The position numbers were made by a program, and so were the translations under genes. This document shows positions 35,721 through 45,650 of a stretch of DNA of 64,000 bases, piece after piece (within the stretch, counting starts at the first letter, position 1; each line of letters begins with the position of its first letter). The notes under the pieces are model-generated. The model had not been told where the DNA came from, did no database searches, and saw nothing but the letters and a program-made list of their open reading frames with translations. Origin of the DNA: CAVPFA01 sp963703655 (GTDB taxonomy: Bacteria > Actinomycetota > Acidimicrobiia > Acidimicrobiales > Bog-793). Where the stretch lies: the NCBI GenBank assembly GCA_963703655.1, contig CAVPFA010000008.1:1-64000 (forward strand), in the 5' to 3' direction.

Positions 35721-38084
35721 ATGGCGACCGCCGCCGATCGCCGAAGGGCTGCTGCCCGCCGCCGAGGCGCTGACCCCACCCGTCGGGATCGGCGCGCCGT
35801 TGCTCTGAGCGCCCCCGACCGCCGTGGCGGCGCTGACCGCAGGGCCCCCACCAAAGGACGGCGAGCTGCCGACGCCACGGCGGCAAGCTGGCGCGCCCTC
35901 GGGTTTTTTGAAATGGTCCGGCGTGCGAATGCGTCTCCGCCGCCCGAGCACTCCGTCACCTTCCGGGTCTCGACGGCCGTCGCGGTCGTCACCGGCATCC
36001 TTGCCTGCGCCGCCGTGGGCGAGGTCTCGGTCCCGAGCGCCGTGCTCGCTTGCGCCGGGGCCGTGGCGGGGATGCTGTTCTCCTACCTGACTCGTCACAG
36101 ACCGTGGCAGTGGGTGAAGCTCATTCTGGCGGTCGCGGTACTGGGAATCTTCGCCTCCTTCGTCCTGCAGGTCCTCGGCGCCGCACAGGCCGGCCAGCTG
36201 AGCTCGATCGAGGTCCCACTCGCCGGCCTGTTTACCTGGGTGCAGGTCATCCACGCCTTCGACGTACCCGCGAGACGGGACCTGCTCTTCTCGCTCGCCG
36301 CGGCCGGCGCTCTCCTGACGGTCGGAGCGGCCCAGGCGGTTTCGATCGGGTTTCTCGGCTACGTCGCGGTCTGGCTCGGGGCCTGCCTCGTCGGTCTCGG
36401 GTGCTCCTGGCGCTCGATGACCGGCGGGAGGGGTCCGATCGCGCTCGGCTCCATCGCGGCGACGGGCATGGTGGTCGTGCTGCTCGGCGGGGCTTTCCTC
36501 GTCTTCCTGCCGGCGCCCCGTGCGGCTCAATCGATCACGCTGCCCGCCTCTCTCACCTCTTACCTGCCACTGCGCGATCCCGCCGGCATCACTGGCAGCG
36601 GGTCCCAGTCGACCGAGCCTGCCCAAGCCGGCAAGCCGACCGGGCGCATCGGGGTCGGCGGCTACCTGGGGTTCGCGAGCGAGCTCGACACCGCAACCCG
36701 CGGCGGCCTCGGCAACGAGGTGGTGATGCGTGTGCGGGCCGACCGACCCGGCTATTTCCTGGGAATGACCTACGACACCTGGGACGGCCAGAACTGGAAA
36801 CGCTCGCCATCCACCAGCCGGTTCACCGCCCTGCATACCGGATCGCCGTTCGACGTCAGTTCGGCCATGAGCTCTTTCCCAAAGGTTCGAGGCCAACTCG
36901 GCGGCGGCAGCTTCCTCGGGGCGCCCGGGGAACCGAGCTCGGGCTCGCTCGCTCTCGCCTTCGGACCCGCGAACGTCCAAACCTTCTATGTCGAACAGCA
37001 GCTCGCCAACCTGCTGTTCGCGACCGCCCAACCGACGCAGGTCTACTTCCCCGCACACTCGCTGATCGTCGGCGCGGACGGCTCGATGCGGTCCCCGATC
37101 GCAATGTCACCGGGCACCGTCTACACGGTCATCTCTGCCGACAACGCGGAGCCGCCGAGCGTCCTCTCGAGGATCCAGTCCATCGAGCCGTCCCAAGTCC
37201 CGAGCTCTCTCAAGCCTGACCTCCAGGTCTCACTGGTCCGCTACAAGCGGCTGGCGGCGCTCACCCTCCAGATCGTTACCGCCGCCCGGGCGACGACGAC
37301 GTATGCGGAGGTGACCGCTCTCGAGGCGTGGATGGGTCGCCACCTGCGGTACTCGACCGACATCCCACCTCTGCTGCCCGGCCAGGACGCCGTCAACCAG
37401 TTCCTGTTCGGCTCCCGGGTCGGCTATTGCGAGCAGATCTCGACGTCGCTGGCGGTCATGCTCCGCACTTTAGGAGTGCCGACCCGCGAGGCGATCGGGT
37501 ACGTGCCCGGGCCGTACGACCCGCTGAGCGACCTCTACGAGATACAGGCCAAGGACGCTCACGCCTGGGTGCAGGTGTGGTTCCCGGGGGTCGGGTGGCA
37601 GAGCTTCGACCCGACGGCGCAGGTGCCGCTCGCACCGCCTGATCCCGGCGCGGTGCTGCTCTCCGATATCGGCCACGCCATCGCCGGCCTCCCGTGGCCG
37701 CCCATCGGTGCCAGCCTCGGTGCGATCGCGCTCGGAGCGTTCTTCTATCTCGAGCGCCTCCGGCGCCGGCGGCGCCCGACGGGCTGGGTCGAGAAGGTCA
37801 CGGCCGACCTCGAGCGCCGCGGCGCGGCGGCCGGACTGCGGAGGTTGCCGCCCGAGACCCTGGGTGAGTACTCGGCCCGGCTCGGCGCATTCGGCCGGTG
37901 GAGGGACGGGCCTGCTGCGACGGCTTCGCTCGGGATCGCGGCCGCCCTCCTCGAACGCGCCGCCTACGGGGGTTTCGAGCCGGACGGCCGAACGCGAGCG
38001 TTCGTCGAAGCCGTCGTAGGAGGGCTTCATCGCGCACGCGGCGGCCGCGGCGCGACCTCAGGCCGCCGGCTCACTACGGCGTGA
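35721..38084 (+). CDS. TgpA-like membrane transglutaminase (DUF3488/DUF4129)
   Basis: 787 residues from ATG 35721. A basic, disordered N-terminus, about seven TM helices (residues 75-270), then an extracytoplasmic transglutaminase domain with the catalytic triad: Cys in SRVGYCEQISTSLAVMLR, His in AKDAHAWVQVWFPG, Asp in GWQSFDPTAQ. A last TM near residue 665 is followed by a cytoplasmic DUF4129-like tail (PPETLGEYSARLGAF). It follows DUF58 by 11 bases. The C-terminal codons overlap the convergent FAD reductase gene by 11 bases. Confidence 0.9.
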   Translation: MATAADRRRAAARRRGADPTRRDRRAVALSAPDRRGGADRRAPTKGRRAADATAASWRALGFFEMVRRANASPPPEHSVTFRVSTAVAVVTGILACAAVGEVSVPSAVLACAGAVAGMLFSYLTRHRPWQWVKLILAVAVLGIFASFVLQVLGAAQAGQLSSIEVPLAGLFTWVQVIHAFDVPARRDLLFSLAAAGALLTVGAAQAVSIGFLGYVAVWLGACLVGLGCSWRSMTGGRGPIALGSIAATGMVVVLLGGAFLVFLPAPRAAQSITLPASLTSYLPLRDPAGITGSGSQSTEPAQAGKPTGRIGVGGYLGFASELDTATRGGLGNEVVMRVRADRPGYFLGMTYDTWDGQNWKRSPSTSRFTALHTGSPFDVSSAMSSFPKVRGQLGGGSFLGAPGEPSSGSLALAFGPANVQTFYVEQQLANLLFATAQPTQVYFPAHSLIVGADGSMRSPIAMSPGTVYTVISADNAEPPSVLSRIQSIEPSQVPSSLKPDLQVSLVRYKRLAALTLQIVTAARATTTYAEVTALEAWMGRHLRYSTDIPPLLPGQDAVNQFLFGSRVGYCEQISTSLAVMLRTLGVPTREAIGYVPGPYDPLSDLYEIQAKDAHAWVQVWFPGVGWQSFDPTAQVPLAPPDPGAVLLSDIGHAIAGLPWPPIGASLGAIALGAFFYLERLRRRRRPTGWVEKVTADLERRGAAAGLRRLPPETLGEYSARLGAFGRWRDGPAATASLGIAAALLERAAYGGFEPDGRTRAFVEAVVGGLHRARGGRGATSGRRLTTA

Positions 38085-39300
38085 GCGCCAAGGCCTCCTT
38101 GAAGTTCGCCCCACGCTCGAGCAGGGGTCGATAGGCCATGAGGACCCTGGGGCGGCTGCATCCGACGACCCCCGTCAGACGTCCCTCACGTCCGAACAGG
38201 GCCACAAAACGAAGCTCCTCCAACGACCCGTCCACCACCACGGTCTCGTCGGTGGTCTGCGGACTACCCATCACCTGGAGCTTGGCGTCGTACTGGTCCG
38301 ACCAGACATAGGGCACCGGGGTAAAGGCGGGGCGAGGCCCGCCGCCGGCCCAGGCGAGGAGGCTCCCTGCGGCGTGCTCGCCCTGCTCGGCCGCGTTCGT
38401 TCGGTGCTCGACGCGAAGGCACTCCCCGGTCACGAGGTGTGGCCACCGGACGAGGTCGCCGGCTGCGACGACTCCGGGAGCCGCCGTGAGCGACTCGTCG
38501 CAGCTGAGCCCCCAGCGACCGACCTCGAGCCCGGATCCTTCGAGCCAGGATGTCGCCGGCAGCGCCCCCACCGCGACGAGCAGTGCGTCCCCCTGCACGC
38601 TCGTCCCGTCGCTGAGCTGGCAGGTGACGCCCGACCCGCGCCGCGTGCCCGTTTCGACGCTGTCGAGCGCGGTACCGAGCCGCAGGTCGACGCCGTGGTC
38701 TCGGTGCACGACCTCGAGCGCCCCACCTATGAGCTGACCAACGGCCCGTTCCAGCGGAATGGCGAGGGGTTCGACGACGACCACGTCGGCACCGAGCCCG
38801 CGTGCGGTAGCAGCAACCTCGAGGCCGACAAACCCGGCTCCCGCGATGACGAGCCGGGCTCCCCCACCGGTGATGACGGCGCGAAGGGCCAGCGCGTCGT
38901 CGAGGTCGCGCAGCGCCATGACGTCCGGCCGACCCGTGATACCGGGAAGCGGCCGAGGAACGGCGCCGGTCGCGATCACGAGCCCGTCGAAGCGCAGCGC
39001 ACGACCGTCGGTCAGTACGACCGCCCTCGTCGCAAGGTCGAGGCTCTCTGCGGTCGATCCGAGATGGAGCTCGATCCCGAGGGCGTCGAGATCCGGGCGT
39101 GTCCTCAGCGTGCAACGATCGACGTCCCACAAGCCCGAGAGCAGCTGCTTCGAGAGGGGCGGGCGGTCGTAGGGCAGGTGGTTCTCGCTGCCGACGAGCG
39201 TGAGGCGTCCCTCGAAGCCGTGCTGGCGCAGAGCTTCACAGGCGCGCAATCCGGCCAAGCCAGCCCCGACGGTCACGACGGATCTGAGCGAATCGGCCAC
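38074..39300 (-). CDS. FAD-dependent ferredoxin/rubredoxin reductase-like protein
   Basis: 408 residues; I start at GTG 39300 because the dinucleotide motif SVVTVGAGLAGLRACEALR follows directly, whereas the open frame above is compositional. Two Rossmann motifs (VGAGLAGL for FAD, VIAGAGFVGLEVAATARGLG for NAD), ENHLPYDRPPLSKQLLSG and the FAD site APGVVAAGDLVRW match the ferredoxin reductase/BphA4 family, which feeds electrons from NADH to ferredoxins of oxygenases. No ferredoxin or P450 gene is adjacent, so the partner is elsewhere. Confidence 0.88.
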   Translation of the reverse strand: MADSLRSVVTVGAGLAGLRACEALRQHGFEGRLTLVGSENHLPYDRPPLSKQLLSGLWDVDRCTLRTRPDLDALGIELHLGSTAESLDLATRAVVLTDGRALRFDGLVIATGAVPRPLPGITGRPDVMALRDLDDALALRAVITGGGARLVIAGAGFVGLEVAATARGLGADVVVVEPLAIPLERAVGQLIGGALEVVHRDHGVDLRLGTALDSVETGTRRGSGVTCQLSDGTSVQGDALLVAVGALPATSWLEGSGLEVGRWGLSCDESLTAAPGVVAAGDLVRWPHLVTGECLRVEHRTNAAEQGEHAAGSLLAWAGGGPRPAFTPVPYVWSDQYDAKLQVMGSPQTTDETVVVDGSLEELRFVALFGREGRLTGVVGCSRPRVLMAYRPLLERGANFKEALALTP

Positions 39301-39382
39301 GAAACTGAGACTACGGGCAGCCCGGGGCGCAGCTGCAGGGCCCCGGCAGCCCGAGCGCCGGCTCGCCACGGCCCCCGACGAC

Positions 39383-39661
39383 CTAGCTGCCCTCGTCTCC
39401 GAAATCGCCCTCCTGGCCCACGGCTTCGAGCCGTGGCAACAACGAGCTGACCTTGTCCCGGGCTCCGCGGATGCGACGATCGAGCTCCTCGACGATCTCG
39501 ACGGCTCGGCGCAGACGGACCTCGAGCAGGTCGACGTCGATGACGCCGCGCTCGAGTTCGGCAATCGTCGCATCGAGCTCCTCGCCCGCCTCCACATAGC
39601 CGAGCTCTGCGACCGGCCTTGAGCTGGTGACGGGCTCGGCGAAGGGGTCTGTCGTGCTCAT
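39383..39661 (-). CDS. xseB: exodeoxyribonuclease VII small subunit
   Basis: 92 residues. The XseB helical hairpin is recognisable in YVEAGEELDATIAELERGVI and DVDLLEVRLRRAVEIVEELD. Forms a complex with XseA that degrades single-stranded DNA from both ends. Its ATG overlaps the xseA stop (TGATG). The N-terminus is slightly longer than usual. Confidence 0.92.
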   Translation of the reverse strand: MSTTDPFAEPVTSSRPVAELGYVEAGEELDATIAELERGVIDVDLLEVRLRRAVEIVEELDRRIRGARDKVSSLLPRLEAVGQEGDFGDEGS

Positions 39662-41250
39662 CAGGTCCCACCGCCGCCGGCAGCGCGAGTGGGTCGAACC
39701 TCCTCGACGACCGAGCCTGCGCTCCCGTCGGCAAAGGTGGTGATCAGCTTCTCGCCCGGGCGCAGGGAGACCGAGGATCGGACGATCCTCCCGTCCTCGT
39801 CACGTGTGAGCGACCAACCCCTCTCCAGCTGCCGCTGAGGCTCGAGCAGCTGCAGCAGCTCGCGCTGGTGGGAGACGCGCTGTGCCTCGAGGGTGATCAG
39901 TCGCGACGACGGGGCTGCAAGTCGCTGGGCGCGGTTCACCAGTTGCCCCTGGTTCCGCTCGATCGCCAAGAGCGCGGAGTTGCAGATGCGCGTCTCCGCG
40001 CCACGCAGAGCCGCATGGCAACGCTCGAGTGCGTGGCGGGCTGATCGACCAGTCGACGCACAGGCTCGCGCCAGCTCCCGGCTCGCTTCGTCCAGCCGGG
40101 CTTCTACGCGTTGCGCGAGGAGTCGTGCGCGCCGGTCGATGCCCTCGAGATAGGTCGCGACCGCCGCCACGACCGCCTCCCCGCACTGGGTCGGCGTCAC
40201 GAGGGCTTGCTGCGCGACCTCGTCGGCGACCGACCGGTCGCCGGTGTGGCCGATACCTGTCCAGACCGGGAACGACGCGGTGGCGATCGCCCGTGCCACC
40301 AGCTCGGAGTCGAAGGCCTGAAGATCGCCCTTGGCTCCCCCTCCGCGCACGACGACCGCGAGCTGCGGCCCAAATGCCGCCAGCCTCCTCAGGGCGTCGG
40401 CGATGTGCGCGGGTGCCTCCGGCCCCTGAACGACCGACGGCACAAAACGGACGTCGAATGCGTAACCAGATCGTGCCAACTGTCCCGTGAAGTCCCGGTA
40501 AGCCTCCGAGCCCGGGCTCGTCACGAGCCCGATGCGAAGCGGCACCGGCGCCATGGGGAGGCGTCGGTTCGCCTCGAGGAGGCCTTCGGCAGCAAGTGTG
40601 CCCAGCAACCGCCGGCGAGCCGCGGCGATTCCGCCGACCAGCGCCTCGACATCCAGCGCGGCCATGGAGAACCGCAACTTGCTTGCGCCCTCCCAGACCG
40701 TGACCCTGCCGCGCACCCGCACCACGAGCCCTGGTACAAGATCGACGCCGACCGCAGCCAGGTCGTACTCGATCACGGGCCAGTCCCGGGCCCAGCACGC
40801 GACCTCGAGGGTGGCGTTCCCGCTGCGAGCCGGCGGTCCCCACCTGGATGCCGTCGTGGCTTGTGCGGTCGGCGGCACCGGCCCGTCGAGATGATCCGCA
40901 AGCTCCAGGTAATGGTTGCCCCGGGAGGTCGTAACCTTCCGGATCTCCCCCGTCACCCAGACCTCGCCCGGAAAGGCGTCCCGAAGAGCACCGCGAATGC
41001 GGTCGTAGAGCTCGCTGATCGAAAGCGCCGCGTCCGAGACGGACCCCGGCGGCAATGACTCCGCCGAGGCTACGACCGACAGCTTGGCCGGCTCGGGGAC
41101 GACGGGCGATACCTCAGATGGCCGAAGGGCTGGCGACGCCCGGCCGGGCGAGGGACTCACCGGATCTCGCGCCTGGCCGCCGCCTCCGAAATCGAAACGA
41201 AGCTCCTCGACGCCCGGACGTTTCCCCCGGGTCGCTCGGGTTCCGGCCAC
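39661..41250 (-). CDS. xseA: exodeoxyribonuclease VII large subunit
   Basis: 529 residues from GTG 41250. An N-terminal extension of about 80 residues (disordered, Pro/Ser-rich) precedes the OB-fold: ALRDAFPGEVWVTGEIRKVT. The nuclease core includes IGLVTSPGSEAYRDFTGQL, LAVVVRGGGAKGDLQAFDSE and PVWTGIGHTGDRSVADEVA; the coiled-coil region for XseB binding runs near residues 350-460. The extension is unusual; an internal start near ALSISELYDRI (about 41020) cannot be excluded. Part of an xseA-xseB pair. Confidence 0.94.
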   Translation of the reverse strand: MAGTRATRGKRPGVEELRFDFGGGGQARDPVSPSPGRASPALRPSEVSPVVPEPAKLSVVASAESLPPGSVSDAALSISELYDRIRGALRDAFPGEVWVTGEIRKVTTSRGNHYLELADHLDGPVPPTAQATTASRWGPPARSGNATLEVACWARDWPVIEYDLAAVGVDLVPGLVVRVRGRVTVWEGASKLRFSMAALDVEALVGGIAAARRRLLGTLAAEGLLEANRRLPMAPVPLRIGLVTSPGSEAYRDFTGQLARSGYAFDVRFVPSVVQGPEAPAHIADALRRLAAFGPQLAVVVRGGGAKGDLQAFDSELVARAIATASFPVWTGIGHTGDRSVADEVAQQALVTPTQCGEAVVAAVATYLEGIDRRARLLAQRVEARLDEASRELARACASTGRSARHALERCHAALRGAETRICNSALLAIERNQGQLVNRAQRLAAPSSRLITLEAQRVSHQRELLQLLEPQRQLERGWSLTRDEDGRIVRSSVSLRPGEKLITTFADGSAGSVVEEVRPTRAAGGGGT

Positions 41251-41295
41251 GGCCTCAGGCTACCGCTGGGCGAGGACATCCTCGGCGAGGGCGGA

Positions 41296-42174
41296 TCAGC
41301 AACCTTCCGGCGGGCCGAACGCGCCGGCGCCGAGGACCGGGTCGTCCACGATCCCGGCGACAGACTTGCGAGAGATCGCACCGAGGTGCACGACGTACCA
41401 CTCGCCGCGCCACGAGATGAGCGAGGCGACCATGAAGGATCGGACCTGACCGTGCACCTCGTAGACGAGGCGCGATCCGGCGACCTGGAAATACCCGATC
41501 CTGTTGAAGCAGTCGCCCGGCACGACCCACTGAGCCTGATCCGCGGGCACGGCCACGCGGACCAGCTTTGCATTCGAGGCTCCTTGTCCGAGCAGCCGGT
41601 GCGCGGCGTCGACGTCGAGCTGGAACTCCACGAGAAGGCGATTCAGGTAGTCCGTCCGCGGTGCCGGCAACGTCTTCAGCTGAAGGTACGCGGCCTCGGG
41701 GAAGAACGCCGGCAGCGCCGCTGCGAGTGAGTCCGATCGGATCCCCTGCCAGAGCGCTCCCATCGCGGATCGGAAGGCGGACGTGTCGGAGGAGGGGAGC
41801 TGGACGGTCTGTGGGAGAGAACCCGGGCCGGTGGCCGATAGTGTCGTCGAGCCTCCGGGGGAAGAGACCGCGGTGGCCGGCACGGACGCCCTGGTGGGCA
41901 AAAGCGTCGTCGCCGAGGTTGCCGTCCGCGAGATGCCGCCCCTGTCGTGTCGCGGACTCGAGCGGTGCGGTGAAGCCGAAGGTCGGTAGCCCACGGCGGT
42001 GAAAACGCCGGCAGCGAGCAGCATCGCCAACAGGGCGATCCCCGGCACGGTCGCCTTGTGCCGCACCAGCCCTTCGCGCCGGCTACGAGCCAACCGGTGC
42101 CCGGGACGTCCCGTGGCGCTGGGCTCCACCGCGGTGGTCCGCGGCCAGCGAGACAGCGTGCCCTGGCCGGTCAT
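41296..42174 (-). CDS. secreted/anchored protein of unknown function
   Basis: 292 residues from ATG 42174. A basic N-terminal segment and one TM (VPGIALLAMLLAAGVFTAVGY), then a Ser/Thr-rich linker and a folded domain (SDTSAFRSAMGALWQGIRSD … FFPEAAYLQLKTLPAPRTDY … GDCFNRIGYFQVAGSRLVYE). The domain looks NTF2-like or similar and is probably outside the cell. Adjacent to xseA but its function is unrelated as far as can be seen. It diverges from bluB. Confidence 0.7.
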   Translation of the reverse strand: MTGQGTLSRWPRTTAVEPSATGRPGHRLARSRREGLVRHKATVPGIALLAMLLAAGVFTAVGYRPSASPHRSSPRHDRGGISRTATSATTLLPTRASVPATAVSSPGGSTTLSATGPGSLPQTVQLPSSDTSAFRSAMGALWQGIRSDSLAAALPAFFPEAAYLQLKTLPAPRTDYLNRLLVEFQLDVDAAHRLLGQGASNAKLVRVAVPADQAQWVVPGDCFNRIGYFQVAGSRLVYEVHGQVRSFMVASLISWRGEWYVVHLGAISRKSVAGIVDDPVLGAGAFGPPEGC

Positions 42175-42284
42175 TGACGGCCGAACGTACCATGCGATGC
42201 TTGCCGAGGGCGGCCACGGACTGGGGCGGCGGGACTGCCGGCCCCGCGCAGTGCGCTCTGCGGGCCTATAGCGGGAGCTTGCCA

Positions 42285-42917
42285 ATGGAGGTCAACAGCA
42301 TCGAGGCCGTCTACGAGACCATCATGCGGCGACGGGACGTGCGAAGCGAATTCACCGGGGAGCCGATCCCGCAGTCCACCCTGCACCGTCTCCTAGCCGC
42401 AGCCCACGCCGCGCCGAGCGTGGGCTTGAGCCAGCCGTGGGACTTCATCGTCATCCACGCGCGCTCGACGAGAGAGCGCTTCTTGGATCACGTCGTCACC
42501 GAGCGCGACACGTTCTCGGCCACGCTGTTGGCCGACCGCGCGAAGGTATTCGCCAAGATCAAGATCGAGGGAATCCTCGAGTCCAGTGTCGGCATCGTCG
42601 TGACGTACGACTCGAGCCGCGGAGCACCCGACGTTCTCGGGCGCCACGCCATCGCCGATACCGGCCTTTACTCGACGTGCCTCGCCATCGAGAACCTCTG
42701 GCTCGCCGCCACCGCCGAAGGCTACGGCGTCGGCTGGGTGTCGTTCTTCCGGGAGCCGTTCCTGCGTGACCTCCTGAGCATCCCCGATCGCGTTCGACCG
42801 ATCGCATGGCTCTGCGTCGGTCCGGTCTCCCACCTCCAAGAGGTGCCCGACCTCGAGCGCCACAAGTGGCGAGTGCGGCGCCCCCTCGAAGCCGCAACGC
42901 ACCTGGAAACCTGGTAG
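42285..42917 (+). CDS. bluB: 5,6-dimethylbenzimidazole synthase
   Basis: 210 residues from ATG 42285, which aligns with the family start (EVNSIEAVYETIMRRRDVRS). Flavin-destroying nitroreductase-fold enzyme that makes the lower ligand of vitamin B12 from FMNH2 and oxygen. Motifs: AAAHAAPSVGLSQPWDFIVI, TCLAIENLWLAATAEGYGVG and WVSFFREPFLRDLL. The open frame extends 37 codons further upstream into the divergent promoter region, which I consider non-coding. No other cobalamin gene is in the window. Confidence 0.9.
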   Translation: MEVNSIEAVYETIMRRRDVRSEFTGEPIPQSTLHRLLAAAHAAPSVGLSQPWDFIVIHARSTRERFLDHVVTERDTFSATLLADRAKVFAKIKIEGILESSVGIVVTYDSSRGAPDVLGRHAIADTGLYSTCLAIENLWLAATAEGYGVGWVSFFREPFLRDLLSIPDRVRPIAWLCVGPVSHLQEVPDLERHKWRVRRPLEAATHLETW

Positions 42918-43149
42918 GGACTCGGTTTGGTCACTGGGCCCGCCACAGGCCGCCCAGCTGGCGGACGTCGTCGGCGAACTCGTGAGCTGACGCCGGCTTT
43001 CACGACGCCGCGGCGACTGTAGATGCACTGGGGTGTAGCGTTGGGCTCGTCCCGTCTTGGGAGTGACGCCTTGTTTGGGCAGGACGACCGTTTCGGTTGT
43101 CGCCCCGTACAGGCTTGACGCCTTCTTCTGAGTGTCCGAAGGAGAGCCG

Positions 43150-43365
43150 ATGCCTGTCGTGCCCATAGACCAACCTGTTGTCACGGTCCTGCCAGAGCTT
43201 GCCGAGGTGGCGGAGGGACCAGAGGACTACGCGGACCCGGTCACCAGGTGCGCACGGTGCCGCCTTACCTTCCTTCGGCACCCATCTGTCACTGCGGACG
43301 ACGCCGCCGAGTGGTGGCTGTGTCCGCCCTGCAGGAACCGGCTGTCGGGCCGGAACCGGAAGTAG
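43150..43365 (+). CDS. small CxxC zinc-ribbon-like protein
   Basis: 71 residues from ATG 43150, preceded by GAAGGAGAGCCG. Two cysteine pairs (TRCARCRLTF and WLCPPCRNRLS) about 27 residues apart suggest a zinc ribbon. The N-terminal half is acidic and disordered. It ends 2 bases before the next gene, so both are probably one operon. Function unknown. Confidence 0.65.
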   Translation: MPVVPIDQPVVTVLPELAEVAEGPEDYADPVTRCARCRLTFLRHPSVTADDAAEWWLCPPCRNRLSGRNRK

Positions 43366-43367
43366 CG

Positions 43368-44030
43368 GTGTGCTTCTCTCCCGAGGGTGACCTCGTCGGC
43401 GGGATCGTCGTTACCGCCATCGGTGTCGATGCCTGCCGGCATCTCCGAGGCCGCAACGACCACATGTTCTTGGCCGCCCTGCCCCTTCTCCTAGGGATCC
43501 ACCAAATCGACGAGGCCTTCGTGTGGTGGGGGCTTCAAGGCGTCGTCTCGCGCGAGACCGGCCGGGTGGCGATGTGGATCTACCTCGTCATCGCTTTCGT
43601 CGTGCTGCCGATCTTCGTGCCGCTCGTCATCACGCTGCTCGAGCCGACGGCTCGCCGAAAATGGAGAATCGCTCCGTTTCTCGTGATCGGGGCCGGAGTG
43701 TCGGCTGTCTTGCTGGACACGATGCTACGGAACCGCCCGAGCGTCACGCTCGGCGCTTATCATCTCGCATACTCGATCGGATTGAAGCACGGGATCGTCG
43801 TCATCGGGTTCTACATCGTGGCGACCTGCGGGTCGCTACTGGCTTCGGGGTTCCGCCACATAGTGGTGTTCGGCTTGGCGAACCTCGTTGCCGTCGTCGT
43901 TCTGGCCCGGCTGAGCGCGGATGGGTTCGCCTCGTTGTGGTGTTTCTATGCGGCCGTCGCCTGCGGGGCGATCATGCTGCACATGCGCTACGCCAAGCCC
44001 CACAGGGCAACGCCGTACGCAGTCAGCTGA
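43368..44030 (+). CDS. DUF6629-like integral membrane protein
   Basis: 220 residues; GTG 43368 chosen because the family starts C-F-S-x-E/A-x-D-L-V-G-G (CFSPEGDLVGGIVVTAIGVD). About six or seven TM helices with LLLGIHQIDEAFVWWGLQG early on, as in this family. The role is unknown. Located 2 bases after the zinc-ribbon gene. Confidence 0.75.
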   Translation: MCFSPEGDLVGGIVVTAIGVDACRHLRGRNDHMFLAALPLLLGIHQIDEAFVWWGLQGVVSRETGRVAMWIYLVIAFVVLPIFVPLVITLLEPTARRKWRIAPFLVIGAGVSAVLLDTMLRNRPSVTLGAYHLAYSIGLKHGIVVIGFYIVATCGSLLASGFRHIVVFGLANLVAVVVLARLSADGFASLWCFYAAVACGAIMLHMRYAKPHRATPYAVS

Positions 44031-44141
44031 CTCAGGGCGTCTTGGAACGACGTTGCGGCACTGCGCCCGCATTGCTGAGGCTCTCCGCAGCCGTTGACGA
44101 CAACCAGGTCACCCTATGTGAGCCCGGAGTGGCATCGAGGG

Positions 44142-44985
44142 CTATGAAGCCTCAAGGCTTCTCTCTTCAGCGTCATGGTCCGCTATGTAGCCGATCCTCT
44201 GGTAAATGGCGTTGGAGGTCGGGTTGGCGAGGTCGGTGTAGAGCACTACGTGCTCCGCCCCTGCCCGCAGCGCCTCACCGGTGGCCCAAGCGGTGACCGC
44301 CGAGCCGTAGCCCCGCCGGCGGTGCGCGGGCGGTGTGTACACGGGCCCCACCCGTGCGACTCCTGCCGCCGGAGCGCTGTGAGCGGCGAGCGCCACCGGC
44401 GCTCCTTCGGCAGACCAGAGCCACAGTTCTCCAGCCGCGAGCCGGCGCGCCACGACCGCGCTCACCTCCAGTGGTTCGTTCTGAGCCGCTTCGGCCTGGA
44501 ACCGGACGAGCCACGCGCAGACGAGGTCGCGGTCATCCTCGGTTGCAGCCCTCGCTTCTCCAGCGGAATGCGCCGGGGGCCTGAGCTCCGCCAGCCGGTA
44601 CATCCTCATTGCCCGCCGCAGCGACGAAACGGCACCGGTGTGCTCGGTCCAGGCGTCGGCGAACTCCGCGACCGTCGCTTTCTCACCATTGACCCCAGGC
44701 ACCTTGCGACCTATCCCAGACAATTCGAGGGCTATCTCGGATGCCACGCCGGCGGGCAGACGGGGCAGGAAGAGGCTGTGAGGTGGGGTGTGCATCGCTC
44801 CTCCGACCAGGTGGCCTTCGTCGGATGGCCGTCAACCAAATGTCGTCGGCTCCTGCGGCCCGGACGCCGTTGAGGACTCCGTCGAGGTGTACCCCGATGA
44901 CGTTCGTGCTGAACGGGTCCGAAGCCAGCCACGGATTGGCAAGCTCGGCGAACTCCTTGGCGTCCGTGAGCACTCGAACGTTCAT
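44142..44985 (-). pseudogene. GNAT acetyltransferase, frameshifted
   Basis: The N-terminal domain starts at ATG 44985 (MNVRVLTDAKEFAELANPWL … ADDIWLTAI) and the protein continues one frame over from about 44820 with GHLVGGAMHTPPHSLFLPRL. The C-terminal GNAT domain is complete: VGPVYTPPAHRRRGYGSAVT for acetyl-CoA and LYTDLANPTSNAIYQRIGY. One indel separates two good halves. An internal ATG (44795) could still give a 217-residue protein containing the catalytic domain, so partial activity is possible. This is the only clear frameshift in the chromosomal part of the window. Confidence 0.75.
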
Positions 44986-45026
44986 GCGATATTTTGCTGC
45001 ATTACCGCCGGCCAGGGCGAGCGTGG

Positions 45027-45527
45027 TCAGTTGCCCACCGAGCCGTCCACCATCTCTCGGAGCAAGTCGGCGTGGCCGTTGTGGCGCGCCTCCTCCTCGA
45101 TCACGTGATTCATCACCCAACGCAGGTTCGGTTGGGCGCCGTCGGCCCAGGTCACCGAGCCGACGGCGCGTTGATCGAGCGAGGCAGCATCAAGCTCGAT
45201 TTGTCGGCTGGCCGCGCACGCGTCCTCGAAGATTGCGATCAGCTGGTCTCCAGAGAAATCCTCGTTTCGTTTCCAGGGATCGTCCCAGTGATCAGTAGCA
45301 CTCCGGCCGCTGAAGATGTGCTGGAACCAGTACGCCTCGACCTCGTACATGTGCCGGATGAGGCCACCGAGGGATGTGCCGCTACCGACTGGTGAGAAGG
45401 CCAGACCCTGGGCGTCAACGCCCATAACCTTGTAGATCAGCGTGTCGCGGTGATAGTCGAGCCAGCGACGGAGGGACTCGCGTTCGGCTAGGGGCTCCAT
45501 CGTGACAGATGGCGTACGTTCGTCCAT
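45027..45527 (-). CDS. DinB-like/DUF664 four-helix protein
   Basis: 166 residues. Mini-DinB fold: ESLRRWLDYHRDTLIYKVMG, GTSLGGLIRHMYEVEAYWFQ (first metal His) and NLRWVMNHVIEEEARHNGHA (two more His, H-x3-E-x2-R-H-x-G-H-x-D). Members bind a metal through three His and act in thiol-dependent or unknown reactions. Located just upstream of the broken GNAT gene on the same strand. Confidence 0.85.
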   Translation of the reverse strand: MDERTPSVTMEPLAERESLRRWLDYHRDTLIYKVMGVDAQGLAFSPVGSGTSLGGLIRHMYEVEAYWFQHIFSGRSATDHWDDPWKRNEDFSGDQLIAIFEDACAASRQIELDAASLDQRAVGSVTWADGAQPNLRWVMNHVIEEEARHNGHADLLREMVDGSVGN

Positions 45528-45650
45528 TCGCGCAGGCTAATCCCTGAGGTGGGTGCCCGATATCGCCCAGGTAACGCACTGCTCCGGCGACCTGGCCGGT
45601 GCGCGTCCACCCCCCGGGCCGTAATCTTCCGGCGAGCAGAGGAGGTGTGG

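Noticed and set aside
35706..37058. 450-codon minus-strand ORF antisense to the transglutaminase gene
   Set aside because: Composition-driven frame; the plus strand has TM helices and the catalytic triad.
42175..42284. Cobalamin riboswitch upstream of bluB
   Set aside because: Only 110 bases separate bluB from the divergent gene; I could not find the B12-box consensus or the required junction.
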